NCBI GenBank assembly: GCA_013152385.1
Contig: JAADGL010000022.1
Coordinates: 1 to 47,557, forward strand
Length of the DNA stretch: 47,557 nucleotides
Direction of reading: 5' to 3'
From: Acidobacteriota bacterium
Lineage (GTDB): Bacteria; Acidobacteriota; Holophagae; Thermotomaculales; Thermotomaculaceae
Part shown: in pieces, positions 1 through 8,770 of the stretch
How the letters are laid out: every line of letters begins with the position of its first letter
Position numbering within the stretch: position 1 is the first letter of the stretch
Position numbers and translations under genes: made by a program
Notes under the pieces: model-generated
Databases searched by the model: none
Told to the model about the DNA's origin: nothing
What the model saw: only the letters and a program-made list of their open reading frames with translations

Positions 1-57
1 CTTCCATCGGAACCCCCGGCTGAAAGCTCCGGTATGAAACCCGCAAAGAAAAAATAG
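1..57 (+). CDS. C-terminal end of an upstream protein (partial)
   Basis: The first frame is open from the window edge and reads LPSEPPAESSGMKPAKKK before a TAG at 55-57. The Pro/Ser/Lys-rich composition is typical of a disordered C-terminal tail, and the next gene on the same strand starts 500 bases later. Nothing identifies the protein. An outer-membrane efflux channel would fit the neighbouring pump genes, but that is only a guess from context. The open stretch is short enough to be chance. Confidence 0.3.
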   Translation, partial: LPSEPPAESSGMKPAKKK

Positions 58-557
58 CGCATTTATTCGGCCGAACATTGAGATAATCATCCGGTCGGAA
101 CGCCTGAGCCGGGCATTTGCCATCCCTGGCGGCAAAAAAGAAAAGTACACCGTACAAACGTGAATATCGTTCCTTGTAGAAAAAAAGCTGTTTATATTTT
201 GACGGTTGAGCAAAAAACAGCACAAAAAGGGAAGTTGTTGCTTCTTTTCAATGCTGCTTTTTCTTAAAAAATGACTATTCTGATTCGGTTTGCCCTGTTT
301 TTTTAATTGGATTGTAAAAAATAATGAACCTTGATACTTACCGGGTCGTTGTTAAGAGGAAGGTGATCAACCGGGAAACTGAGGTGTGATTTTAACGCTA
401 CGGGAGGAAGGTCGTGAAGCTCGGGGCAGATATGAATCTTATTATCAGGGAATTTATTAATTTTTACCGAATTGAGAATAGAGTGGAAAATATTTCATTC
501 TTTTCCGGCCGGATATTCTTGATGTTTATATGAAGCGCCATTAAAACAGGGGGGAAG
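58..557. other. Intergenic region before the efflux operon
   Basis: I see no convincing gene, tRNA or terminator in these 500 bases. The stretch is AT-richer than the genes. It must hold the efflux-operon promoter, but I found no pair of hexamers close to consensus: TTGACG at 199-204 and TTGTAA at 312-317 each lack a well-spaced -10. Confidence 0.4.
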
Positions 558-656
558 ATGGCAAGAAAACAACTTAAATTATGGTTTTTCCTCGTGTGTC
601 TGGTATTATGTTTTTACGTGATTCTGAATCAAAAAGGTGGATTTTCAATATGTTAA
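558..656 (+). CDS. Small single-span membrane peptide (32 aa), overlapping the adaptor gene
   Basis: An ATG at 558 preceded by a strong purine-rich site (GGGGGGAAG) opens a 32-codon frame ending at TAA 654-656. The peptide has a basic N-terminus (MARKQLK), one hydrophobic stretch of about 16 residues (WFFLVCLVLCFYVIL) and a short polar tail. Its stop codon overlaps the start of the adaptor gene, whose ATG is at 650, so the two would be translationally coupled. I do not recognise a family. It could be a small pump-associated membrane peptide or just a leader that loads ribosomes onto the adaptor gene. The ribosome-binding site and overlap are seen; a function is not. Confidence 0.4.
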   Translation: MARKQLKLWFFLVCLVLCFYVILNQKGGFSIC

Positions 657-1876
657 ATGCCAAGAGTTTTGCGATGCTTCTGTTGGGCTCGACAGTGCTG
701 GTTTTGTCTCTTTCCTGCAACAGTGTGGGAAAGGCGGAAACGATTTCCAAACCGGCAGCAGGGGAGAGCGGGGCGGAAAAACAGGAAGTTCCGGTGATTG
801 TAAACGGAGCGGTGGTGAAGAGCGGTACGCTGGTGAAGGATATCCGGACCCAGGGCAGGGTGGTGTGCCGCCGGAAGCAGTCGGTGACCGCCCGGGTGGA
901 AGGCCGGATTGTAGACGGAGTGTTTCGAAACGGCGTTTCGGTAAAGAAGGGCGGTGTGATTGTGCGGATTGATGACCGGCGTTACCGCCTGGCGGTGAAT
1001 CAGGCGGAAGCGGAATTGTCCAAGGCAATTTCGGAACTGGTGGTGAATCAGTATGATTTGAAGGATTCGGGAGCGGATTCCGTAAGGAAAGTTCTGAATA
1101 ATCTGGACAAACAGTATCGGGGCGGAAAAATTGATTTTGATACGTATATGGACCGTTCTTTTGAGGTACGGAAAAAAGCGGTTGCAGACGGGACACTCCG
1201 GAAAGAGGTGGCGTTCGGGATGAAAGGGGCCAGTTCCGCCCGGTATCAGTTGGAGCAGGCCAAGTTGAATCTTGAAAATTGTCGAATTACGGCTCCTTTT
1301 GACGGTGTTACCGCAGAGATGGAAGCATTCAAAGGGCGGTATGTGAATGTCGGTGACCATTTGTTTGATTTTCTCGACCCGGCGGCGTTGTATGTGAAAG
1401 CATCCATTATGGAGACGGAGCTGCCGTTTGTGGCGAAGGGGAAGGCGGTGGAGCTGCGGTTTCCGGCGTGGCCGGGCAGGGTGTTTAAGGGGACGGTGGA
1501 TGAGATTAACCCGGTTGTGGACGGGAAAGACCGGACGGTGTCGGTGTTTATTCATGTGGAAAATAAGGGCGGGAAGGTATTTGAAGGCATGTATGCCGAT
1601 GTGAAGGTGGATACGGTCCGGCTCAAAAGCCGGATGCTGGTGCCGTTGTCTGCGGTGGTGGTTCGGGAAGGCCGTCCGCTGGTATTTGTGGTGGGGGCGG
1701 ATAGGCGTGCAAAGTGGATTTATGTAAAGGTTGTGGATAAAAATGACCGGGTTGCGGCCATTGTATCGGATTCCAGTTATGATTCGGTAAAAGTGGGAGA
1801 CACTGTGGTGGCAACCAATAATTTCACTCTGGGCCACGGTTCACTGGTGGAAGTAAAGAAAATTATAGCGTTTTGA
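650..1876 (+). CDS. RND efflux periplasmic adaptor (membrane fusion) lipoprotein
   Basis: This is the periplasmic adaptor that links an inner-membrane RND pump to an outer-membrane channel. I chose ATG 650 because it gives a clean lipoprotein signal (hydrophobic core ending LSLSC, Cys23) and has AGGTGG nine bases upstream; earlier in-frame ATGs would bury the signal. The mature part has the HlyD/AcrA order. First comes a biotinyl-lipoyl-like half (VEGRIVDGVFRNGVSVKKG), then a helical hairpin around residues 100-200, then the second lipoyl half (NCRITAPFDGVTAEM), and finally beta-barrel and membrane-proximal domains. It is 408 residues, normal for the family. Two RND genes follow on the same strand, so it probably serves one or both. 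No TolC-like channel gene is visible in the window. Confidence 0.93.
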   Translation: MLNAKSFAMLLLGSTVLVLSLSCNSVGKAETISKPAAGESGAEKQEVPVIVNGAVVKSGTLVKDIRTQGRVVCRRKQSVTARVEGRIVDGVFRNGVSVKKGGVIVRIDDRRYRLAVNQAEAELSKAISELVVNQYDLKDSGADSVRKVLNNLDKQYRGGKIDFDTYMDRSFEVRKKAVADGTLRKEVAFGMKGASSARYQLEQAKLNLENCRITAPFDGVTAEMEAFKGRYVNVGDHLFDFLDPAALYVKASIMETELPFVAKGKAVELRFPAWPGRVFKGTVDEINPVVDGKDRTVSVFIHVENKGGKVFEGMYADVKVDTVRLKSRMLVPLSAVVVREGRPLVFVVGADRRAKWIYVKVVDKNDRVAAIVSDSSYDSVKVGDTVVATNNFTLGHGSLVEVKKIIAF

Positions 1877-1935
1877 TGGGGAACAGAGGCAGGGAAAGAA
1901 GATGAGAGAGGAATTGAAATAAAGAGGTATGTTTC

Positions 1936-2079
1936 TTGATAAACAGTAAATTATATGAAAATGAGACAGCTGAAAAAATTGTTGATGCAGCCATGGAAGT
2001 TCACCGTTTTGGTACTGCATTGGTGAAAAATGGGCTGTGCCGGATTATAAATGGAATATTTGAGAATCAGGAGGGATAG
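1936..2079 (+). pseudogene. GxxExxY-type protein remnant
   Basis: A 47-codon frame from a TTG reads through ENETAEKIVDAAMEVHRFG, which matches the conserved N-terminus of GxxExxY proteins (TEKIIDAAMEVHR followed by LGPG). After about 30 residues the similarity is lost and the frame stops at 2077-2079, so only the first third of the usual 120-130 residues remains. The bases before the next gene (about 2163-2200) hold a phrase resembling the direct-repeat text that often surrounds these genes (GTGCCTTTGTG, CCTTTGC). I read this as an internally deleted, non-functional cassette between the adaptor and the first RND gene. Confidence 0.5.
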
Positions 2080-2208
2080 CTTGAGTTATTTCAATTTACT
2101 CAATGCCTTCGTTATTCGGATACCTTCCGCATTTAGTTTTCCGTTTTTCTCCAATGTTAAGCTATTTCATTTTGTGCCTTTGTGTTTATCCTTTGCAGGG
2201 GCGGTTCG

Positions 2209-5200
2209 ATGATCAGGTTGGCGCTGCGGCGGCCGGTGTTGACGATTGTGGTATTTCTCGCGGTGGTGTTTACCGGGGTAATTGCGTTTCAGCAGTTGTC
2301 CCTGTCCCTTTTTCCGTCTTTCGACTATCCGGAATTAACGGTTGTGACCGAGTATCCCGGAGCGACTTCCGTTGAAGTGGAAGAGTATGTGACCCGTAAT
2401 TTGGAGCAGGCGGTCAGCGGTGTGGCGGGGGTTCGGACGGTGCATGGAATTTCGCGGGAAAACCTGTCGGTGCTGCAACTTCAGTTTGACTGGGGAACGA
2501 ATATGGAGTATGCCACGTTGAATACCCGGGAAAAACTGGATGCCGCCCGGATGATGCCGGGGTTTCCGGAAGATGCGGGGCGGCCTACGATTTTGAAGTG
2601 GAATCCTGCCAGTGCGCCTGTGATGGGTGTGTTTGTAACCGGCGGGGAAACGACAGCCCGGTTGACAGAATTTCTGGAAACGGTGATCCGGCAGCGGTTG
2701 GAAGGCTTGGACGGTGTGTCGGCGATTCAGCTGAAGGGCGGCCGGGACCGTGAGGTGGCGGTGTCGTTTGACCCCCGGAAACTGGCTTTTTACGGTTTGT
2801 CTCCGGATCGGATTAATGCGGCAATCCGGGATTATAATCTGAATCAGATCGGCGGATATATTCGAAAAGGGAATTACCGCTATTCCCTTCGGGTTGTATC
2901 CGGGTTAAAAACCCTGGAGGATATCCGGAATGTTCCGGTGGCGAAACGGGGCGCGGCTGTTGTCCGGATACGGGATGTGGCGGCGGTCCGCTGGGTGGGG
3001 GCGGATGTTACCGCCCTTGCCGGGATGAACGGCCGGCGGGGGGTGCTGCTTCTGGTTTACAAAACCGTGTCTGCCAATACCCTGGATACGATTTCGCAGG
3101 TTAAATCCGCCATCCGGGAGCTGGCGTCGGAATTTCCCGGCTATCGCTTTGACGTGGCGTTTGAAAACGGCCGGATCATCCGCCTGGCGATTCAGAATGT
3201 GGTGCAGACGATTCTGTGGGGCGGTTTCCTGGCTTTTCTGGTAATTGTTTTGTTTCTCGGTAATTTCCGGGCGCCGCTGGTCATTTCGGTTGCCATTCCG
3301 GTGTCAATTCTGGGAACTTTTGCCTGGATGTATTTTCTGAAAATTGATTTGAATATTATGTCACTTTCCGGCCTGGCGCTGGCGGTGGGAATGCTGGTGG
3401 ATAACGGTATTGTGGTACTGGAGAGTATTGTGCGCCGTCATGATTCGGGAGACCCGAAAGCCCCTGAAACCGGTACGAGAGAGGTAGCCGGGGCGGTGCT
3501 GGCATCTACTTTGACTACGGTGGCGGTTTTTCTGCCGTTGATGTTTGTGCACGGTGTGGCCGGCCATCTGTTCCGGGACCAGTCTTTAACCGTTACGGTG
3601 TCGCTGTTATTTTCTTATTTTGTTTCCATTACCCTTCTGCCGGTAACGGCAAGATGGCTGTTTTCGACTGCCGGGCGTTCCAGCCGGGACTGGCGTCCCG
3701 CCCGGCCTGAAGCCCCTTCGTGGAAACGGGGTGCGCTTCTGTTTCCGTGGTATGCCGCAGGGTATCTCGGCTGGCTTTCCTTGTGGCTGGTGGCGTCAGT
3801 TTCCTGGTTTCTCGGCCGGGGCCTGGGGGGGCTGGCCCGCTTGTCGGGACGGATACTTCAGCCCCTGCTGGATGGGTTTGAAGCCGGGTATCAATGGGTT
3901 TTTTCAGTTTATCACCGGTTACTGAAGGTGGTTCTGGACAAAAAAGCACTGACGTTTTTGATTTCGGCCCTGTTGATTTCAGCGGGGATTTTCGGAGGGT
4001 TTCACCTGAGGCGGGAACTGTTCCCCAAAACCCGGTCGGAGTACCTTCGGTTTAAGGTAATGCTGCCGCGGAACGTGTCTGTTTTTGCGGCGGAAGGTTT
4101 TGCCGGTGAGTTGGAGGACTTTCTGAAACAGGATGCTTCGGTGGGAAATTTACTGACTGTAGTGGGTGTGGATCCCACAGACCTGACAGCCGTGACCGAG
4201 GATTCCGGCCCCAATACCATCAATATTACGCTGCGGTTGAAAGGAAATGAAGCCGCACTCCGGGGGCGCATTATTGCTTATTTTTCCCGCCAGCCGGCGG
4301 CAAGGCTGATGTTTGAGAAAGGGCGGGATGAGTTTTCCATGGTGATGCGAACCGGCGCGCTGAAGTTGAAGTTTCAGTCGGCAAAACGCAAAGATGCCAT
4401 CGCATTGGCAAAGAAGGTACGAAAGGTTCTGGAAAAAGATTCCCGGGTGGCGGGGGTTACGGACAATGCGTCGCAAAACGGTGTCCAGGTTACCGAAATC
4501 CGTTTTCGTCAGGATCAGCTGTTGAGATACGGAATCAGTGCTGATTTTCTGGGAGATTTCCTGACCACTGCTATCCGGGGCAAGGTTGCTTCACTTCTCC
4601 GGCTGACAGACCGGAATTACGGTATTCGGGTACGGATGGATGAAAAAGACAGGGCACGGATGGATGAGATTCTGCAAACCCCGTTTCTGAAAGACGGAGT
4701 ACATTTGAAGCTCGGAGAGCTTGTAACTGTGAAAACGGCGGTGATTCCGAATCTGCTGGAACGGGAACAGCAGAATCCGATGGTATCATTGACAATCGCA
4801 TTGCGGCCCGGGGCGAATCCGGAAGGGGTGATGAAAGACGCACTGGCAACCGCTTTCCGCCTCAAGGGGAATTTGCCTGTGGCTGTAACCGAAGGGCGGG
4901 AAATGCGGGAGATGCACCGGTCTCTGCAATCACTGGCAGCCGCACTTCTCCTTTCGTTTATGCTGGTGTATCTGCTGTTGTCTGCTCAATTTGAGTCTTT
5001 CAAAATCCCGTTTATCATTATTTTTACCTATCCTATGGGGCTGGCCGGCGCATTCCTCGGATTGATTCTCACCGGTATGACGTTGAATGTACTCTCTGCG
5101 ATCGGCCTGGTCATTTTAACCGGTATTGTGGTAAATGATGCCATTGTCAAAGTAGATTGTATCCACCGGAAAGTGGGCGCCGGCATACCGGTTCGGCAGG

Positions 5201-5463
5201 CGATTTTCGAAGCATCGGAGGAACGGTTCCGCCCCATCTGGATGACCACGATTACAACGGTTCTGGGGCTGGCCCCGGTTTTTGTAATTTCCGGTGCCGG
5301 CTCCGATTTGTTGAAACCCCTGGCAGTAACACTGATGTTCGGTATTACCGTTGCCACCGCATTGACCCTGTTTCTGATTCCGGCTATCTATGAGGTGATG
5401 AACGGGGGGAAAGAGGGAAGACAGGGGATTTTCACCGCAGAGGACGCCGGGGGAGAAGAGTAG
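2209..5463 (+). CDS. RND-family efflux transporter, inner-membrane subunit 1
   Basis: A proton-driven inner-membrane pump of the HAE1/AcrB superfamily, 1084 residues from ATG 2209 (GCAGGGGCGG lies just upstream). It starts with the typical MIRLALRRPVLTIVVF helix, followed by a large periplasmic loop, transmembrane segments 2-6 (about residues 335-500), a second helix and loop, and segments 8-12. The TM4 motif is GLALAVGMLVDNGIVVLE: the first proton-relay Asp is present and the second is Asn. TM10 reads GIVVNDAIVKVD, with Asn where AcrB has its key Lys; both variants are common outside AcrB. The loop between TM6 and TM7 is long and Trp/Arg-rich. The last residues (IFTAEDAGGEE) appear to come from a repeat element that overruns the gene end. 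Confidence 0.93.
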   Translation: MIRLALRRPVLTIVVFLAVVFTGVIAFQQLSLSLFPSFDYPELTVVTEYPGATSVEVEEYVTRNLEQAVSGVAGVRTVHGISRENLSVLQLQFDWGTNMEYATLNTREKLDAARMMPGFPEDAGRPTILKWNPASAPVMGVFVTGGETTARLTEFLETVIRQRLEGLDGVSAIQLKGGRDREVAVSFDPRKLAFYGLSPDRINAAIRDYNLNQIGGYIRKGNYRYSLRVVSGLKTLEDIRNVPVAKRGAAVVRIRDVAAVRWVGADVTALAGMNGRRGVLLLVYKTVSANTLDTISQVKSAIRELASEFPGYRFDVAFENGRIIRLAIQNVVQTILWGGFLAFLVIVLFLGNFRAPLVISVAIPVSILGTFAWMYFLKIDLNIMSLSGLALAVGMLVDNGIVVLESIVRRHDSGDPKAPETGTREVAGAVLASTLTTVAVFLPLMFVHGVAGHLFRDQSLTVTVSLLFSYFVSITLLPVTARWLFSTAGRSSRDWRPARPEAPSWKRGALLFPWYAAGYLGWLSLWLVASVSWFLGRGLGGLARLSGRILQPLLDGFEAGYQWVFSVYHRLLKVVLDKKALTFLISALLISAGIFGGFHLRRELFPKTRSEYLRFKVMLPRNVSVFAAEGFAGELEDFLKQDASVGNLLTVVGVDPTDLTAVTEDSGPNTINITLRLKGNEAALRGRIIAYFSRQPAARLMFEKGRDEFSMVMRTGALKLKFQSAKRKDAIALAKKVRKVLEKDSRVAGVTDNASQNGVQVTEIRFRQDQLLRYGISADFLGDFLTTAIRGKVASLLRLTDRNYGIRVRMDEKDRARMDEILQTPFLKDGVHLKLGELVTVKTAVIPNLLEREQQNPMVSLTIALRPGANPEGVMKDALATAFRLKGNLPVAVTEGREMREMHRSLQSLAAALLLSFMLVYLLLSAQFESFKIPFIIIFTYPMGLAGAFLGLILTGMTLNVLSAIGLVILTGIVVNDAIVKVDCIHRKVGAGIPVRQAIFEASEERFRPIWMTTITTVLGLAPVFVISGAGSDLLKPLAVTLMFGITVATALTLFLIPAIYEVMNGGKEGRQGIFTAEDAGGEE

Positions 5464-5636
5464 AAGATGCGGAAAAGACGGGAAAAATGATTGTTAAAGA
5501 ACCGGGCAGGGATTTAGAGGGATTAAAATGATTGTGGAAGAAATTAATCAATTGACAGGATTTTCAGGAGTGAATTATAAAAAACGCCTGTTTTATCTTT
5601 TATCCCATTTCCCCTCAGTGTCCTCTGCGATAAAAA
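5431..5636. repeat. MITE-like element with imperfect terminal inverted repeats
   Basis: The left end, TTCACCGCAGAGGACGCCGG at 5431-5450, is matched in inverted orientation by CTCAGTGTCCTCTGCGATAA at 5614-5633. The shared core is CGCAGAGGAC, with about 18 of 23 positions matching over the longer arms. The 206-base unit has no intact gene. Its middle carries a TTGACAGGATTTTCAGG phrase of the sort seen around GxxExxY genes. The left arm lies inside the 3' end of the first RND gene and supplies its last codons. It is probably a decayed mobile or cassette remnant; I cannot see target-site duplications. Confidence 0.5.
5552..5581 (+). promoter_or_regulatory. Predicted sigma-70-type promoter for the second RND gene
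   Basis: TTGACA (5552-5557) is followed after an 18-base spacer by TATAAA (5576-5581). This is a near-consensus promoter 84 bases upstream of the second RND start. It lies inside the inverted-repeat element, so the element may give the downstream gene its own transcription start. Confidence 0.5.
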
Positions 5637-5664
5637 CACTCTTTCCCGGGGGCGGGGGCTTTCA

Positions 5665-8600
5665 ATGACTGAATTTGCCCTTCGGCGGCCGGTATTGACC
5701 ATTGTTATTTATCTTGTCGTGGTTGCCTTTGGTGTGTTTGCTGTGCGGCATATCCGGGTTGATCTTCAGCCTGAAATTGAATTGCCCCGGGTGAGTGTTA
5801 CAACACACTGGATGAACAACGGCCCGGAAACCATTCAACGGGAGATTACCAGCCCCATTGAAGAAGTTGCCGGGCGGATTCGTTCGGTTAAGGATGTTAC
5901 ATCCGAATCTTCCTACGGTACATCCATTGTCCGGATTACCTTTGAAAAAGGAGCGAATGTTGAGTTCGCTGTTTTTCAGCTCAAGGAGGAGTTGGCTTCT
6001 CTTCGGCAGAAACTGCCCCGGACGATTCGGGGCCCTACGGTTCGAACGGTTTTGCCGAGGGAGATGCGGAGGGAACAGCGGACTTTTTTTCTGTTTGAGG
6101 TGTCGGCTCCGATACCGATTCAGGATGTGCGGCGTTTTGTTGTCCGGCAGGTGGTACCTGGAATTATGGCTTTGGACGGGGTGGCGGATGTCACGATTAA
6201 CGGCGGCTCCGAGCGGGTGGTCCAGCTGACGCTGGATCGGGAAAAACTGGAACGTCTCGGCCTCAGTTTCAGCAGTATTCTTGCCCGTGTACGGAAAACC
6301 GGTGTCCGCTACCCTGCGGCGCCGCTTTTTGAGGGGGATCGCCGGGTGGTGATTCTGATTAACAATGCCCCTGCCGATTTGAAGCAGCTTCGTTCCCTTC
6401 CGGTGGCTGAAGTGGGTTCCCGGGTGGTGACGCTGTCGGAATTGGGATCGGTAACCTGGGGGTATGGCGAATTGTATACCCTTTCCCGGGTCAATGGAAA
6501 ACCGACCATTACGGTGGATGTGGAAAAAGCCCGGGATGCGAACACGATTCGGACTGCTGCCAGAATCCGCGCTTTAATTAAAAAAATGGAGCGGCAATTT
6601 CCCGGAAAATCTTTTCGGGTACTGGAAGATGGCGGCAGGGATATTACGGCGGAATTGTTGTCACTGGCGAAACGGGGAGGCTGGATTTTCGTGCTGGTTT
6701 TTATTACCCTGGCCCTGTTTCTTTTTTCAGTCCGTACACCGCTGCTGATAATCCTGACCATTTTGTTGTCCGCAATGTTTACGGTGGATTTATTTTACCT
6801 TTTCGGCACGGCATTGAACTTTGTTTCCCTGTCGGGGCTGGCATTGGGGTTCGGAATGATGGTGGACAATGCCATTGTGGTGGCGGAAAGCATTATTGAG
6901 CACATTGATCTGGGGATTCGGCGGGAAGACGCGGTGCTTGTCGGTACGAGAAAGGTTTCCGGGAGCATTCTGGCATCTACCCTCACTACCTGCGGTGGAT
7001 TTTTTTCTTTTGTTTTCCTGTCCGGGCGGATGGCCGGTTACTATATGCCGCTGGCGGAAGCAATTGTTTTTTCCCTGCTGGCATCCATGTTTGTTGCGTT
7101 TACATTGATTCCGCTGGTATTCCGGTACCGGCGGATGCGGACAGCGGTCTCCCGTTCTTTCCTGTCCCTGAACTGGTTGTACCGCCCCATTGACCGGCTT
7201 CGTAAAGGGGCTCTGCTGACGGTGATTCTCGTGGCGCTTCTGGGGTGGCACGCATGGCATACTTTTGACAAAGGTGTGACCCGGGGCGGTTTCTTTTTCC
7301 GTTCCCCGGCTCACACCGTGACGGTTTATATAAAATTGCCGGCGGAATCCGATGTGGAAACAGTCAATCGGGCGCTGATTCCCTTTGAGCGGCGCCTGGT
7401 GGGCCGGCCGGGCGTCCGGGATGTGGTATTGTCGGTTTACCGGACATCCGGTACAATCCGGATTACATTTACCCCGGCTGCGGAGAAAACGGCATTGCCT
7501 TTTCAGGTAAAACAGGAAATGATTGCCGTTGCTTCTCAGCTGGCCGGGATCAGGGTTGGGGTATATGGCCTGAATCAAGACAATTACGCTTCCTCACCGG
7601 GTGGAGGAATCCAATGGATGAACTCCAGCATTACCCTTACCGGCTACAGTTATGACAAGGTGAAAGAAGTGGCGGAAGCCTTAAAACGGAGGGTATTGAA
7701 AGAACGGAGGGTAAGAAAAGTAAATATAAGATTTAACAATCGGTTCTGGTCTTCGGATAATCGGGAAGAAATGGTCATCCGTTTCAAAACCGATGTGCTG
7801 GCACGCCGGGACATCTCCAAGTCAAGGCTGCTGGCATTTATTCAGCGTAATCTGGTGATAGAAGAACCGTTCCGATTTCAGATCAACGGGGAAGAAATGG
7901 GATTGGATGCCCGGTTCACCGGTTTTCAGGGGATGAGTAAGGACGATTTTCTCGGTTTGACTTACGTGACAAAAGACGGGAACCGCTATCGCCTTCGTCA
8001 ATTGCTGGATTTTGATAAAGAAAAAGCTCAGGGTATCATTTCCAAGAAAAACCAGAAATATATGGCGGTGGTGGAATGGATTTACCGGGGGTCAACCCGC
8101 CGGGCACAACGATTTAACCGCCGGGTTTTCCGCCAGCTGGAGTTGCCGCCGGGATATACCAAAGAAATGAGTCGGCAATACATGACGGAAGCGGAACAGC
8201 ATATGGTCTTTCGCACCTATGGAATTGCCCTGTTTATTATTTTTCTGATTCTGGCCGCGTACACGGAATCTCTGGTACTGCCGTTTGCGGTGCTGGCGGC
8301 GGTGCCTTTTTCTCTCATCGGTGTTGCCTATATCTTCGCGTACGGGGGCTACAGTTTTGACGCTTCGGCTTACATGGGCATGATTCTTCTGTTCGGCATT
8401 GTGGTCAACAACAGTATTCTGCTGGTGGACCACTGGCGTTTTGACCCGAAAAAAGATAAAACCGCGGCTGCTGTCCGCCGGGCACGGCCCATTCTGATGA
8501 CAACACTGACCACCGTGGTGGGGATGCTGCCGCTGGTACTCGGCAGCCACCGGGGCGGAGGAGACCAGAGTATCTGGGTATCACTTGGAATTGCCACCAT

Positions 8601-8751
8601 CGGAGGCCTTACCGCATCCGCGCTGTTGATTATTGTCGTCATGCCCGCGTTTCTGGAACTTTTTGAGACACTGCAGCGCTTTGGGAGCCGTCTCGCTCTG
8701 GCATTCCAATCCGGGTGGTCGGGAACAGGAAAATGTCGAAAAAAGGCATAG
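5665..8751 (+). CDS. RND-family efflux transporter, inner-membrane subunit 2
   Basis: A second, clearly different RND pump of 1028 residues, again opening with the FALRRPVLTIVIYL helix. ATG 5665 follows GGGGGCGGGGG. The fold order is the usual one: TM1, periplasmic porter/docking loop, TM2-6 (about 330-490), TM7, second loop, TM8-12. TM4 reads GLALGFGMMVDNAIVVAESI, again Asp-Asn rather than Asp-Asp. TM10 reads GIVVNNSILLVDHW, followed by RARPILMTTLTTVVGMLPL. Two RND subunits behind one adaptor resemble the MdtABC arrangement, in which MdtB and MdtC form one heterotrimer, but here the pair may equally be two independent pumps. The substrate cannot be read from sequence. Confidence 0.93.
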   Translation: MTEFALRRPVLTIVIYLVVVAFGVFAVRHIRVDLQPEIELPRVSVTTHWMNNGPETIQREITSPIEEVAGRIRSVKDVTSESSYGTSIVRITFEKGANVEFAVFQLKEELASLRQKLPRTIRGPTVRTVLPREMRREQRTFFLFEVSAPIPIQDVRRFVVRQVVPGIMALDGVADVTINGGSERVVQLTLDREKLERLGLSFSSILARVRKTGVRYPAAPLFEGDRRVVILINNAPADLKQLRSLPVAEVGSRVVTLSELGSVTWGYGELYTLSRVNGKPTITVDVEKARDANTIRTAARIRALIKKMERQFPGKSFRVLEDGGRDITAELLSLAKRGGWIFVLVFITLALFLFSVRTPLLIILTILLSAMFTVDLFYLFGTALNFVSLSGLALGFGMMVDNAIVVAESIIEHIDLGIRREDAVLVGTRKVSGSILASTLTTCGGFFSFVFLSGRMAGYYMPLAEAIVFSLLASMFVAFTLIPLVFRYRRMRTAVSRSFLSLNWLYRPIDRLRKGALLTVILVALLGWHAWHTFDKGVTRGGFFFRSPAHTVTVYIKLPAESDVETVNRALIPFERRLVGRPGVRDVVLSVYRTSGTIRITFTPAAEKTALPFQVKQEMIAVASQLAGIRVGVYGLNQDNYASSPGGGIQWMNSSITLTGYSYDKVKEVAEALKRRVLKERRVRKVNIRFNNRFWSSDNREEMVIRFKTDVLARRDISKSRLLAFIQRNLVIEEPFRFQINGEEMGLDARFTGFQGMSKDDFLGLTYVTKDGNRYRLRQLLDFDKEKAQGIISKKNQKYMAVVEWIYRGSTRRAQRFNRRVFRQLELPPGYTKEMSRQYMTEAEQHMVFRTYGIALFIIFLILAAYTESLVLPFAVLAAVPFSLIGVAYIFAYGGYSFDASAYMGMILLFGIVVNNSILLVDHWRFDPKKDKTAAAVRRARPILMTTLTTVVGMLPLVLGSHRGGGDQSIWVSLGIATIGGLTASALLIIVVMPAFLELFETLQRFGSRLALAFQSGWSGTGKCRKKA

Positions 8752-8770
8752 GAGACAGGAGGGTTGGGGA

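Noticed and set aside
653-1837. Long antisense open frame (394 codons, minus) opposite the efflux adaptor, and similar ones at 22738-23763 and 18451-19473
   Set aside because: Each lies wholly opposite a well-identified gene, has low-complexity composition (His/Arg/Pro-rich) and no family motif; these are mirrored-codon artefacts.
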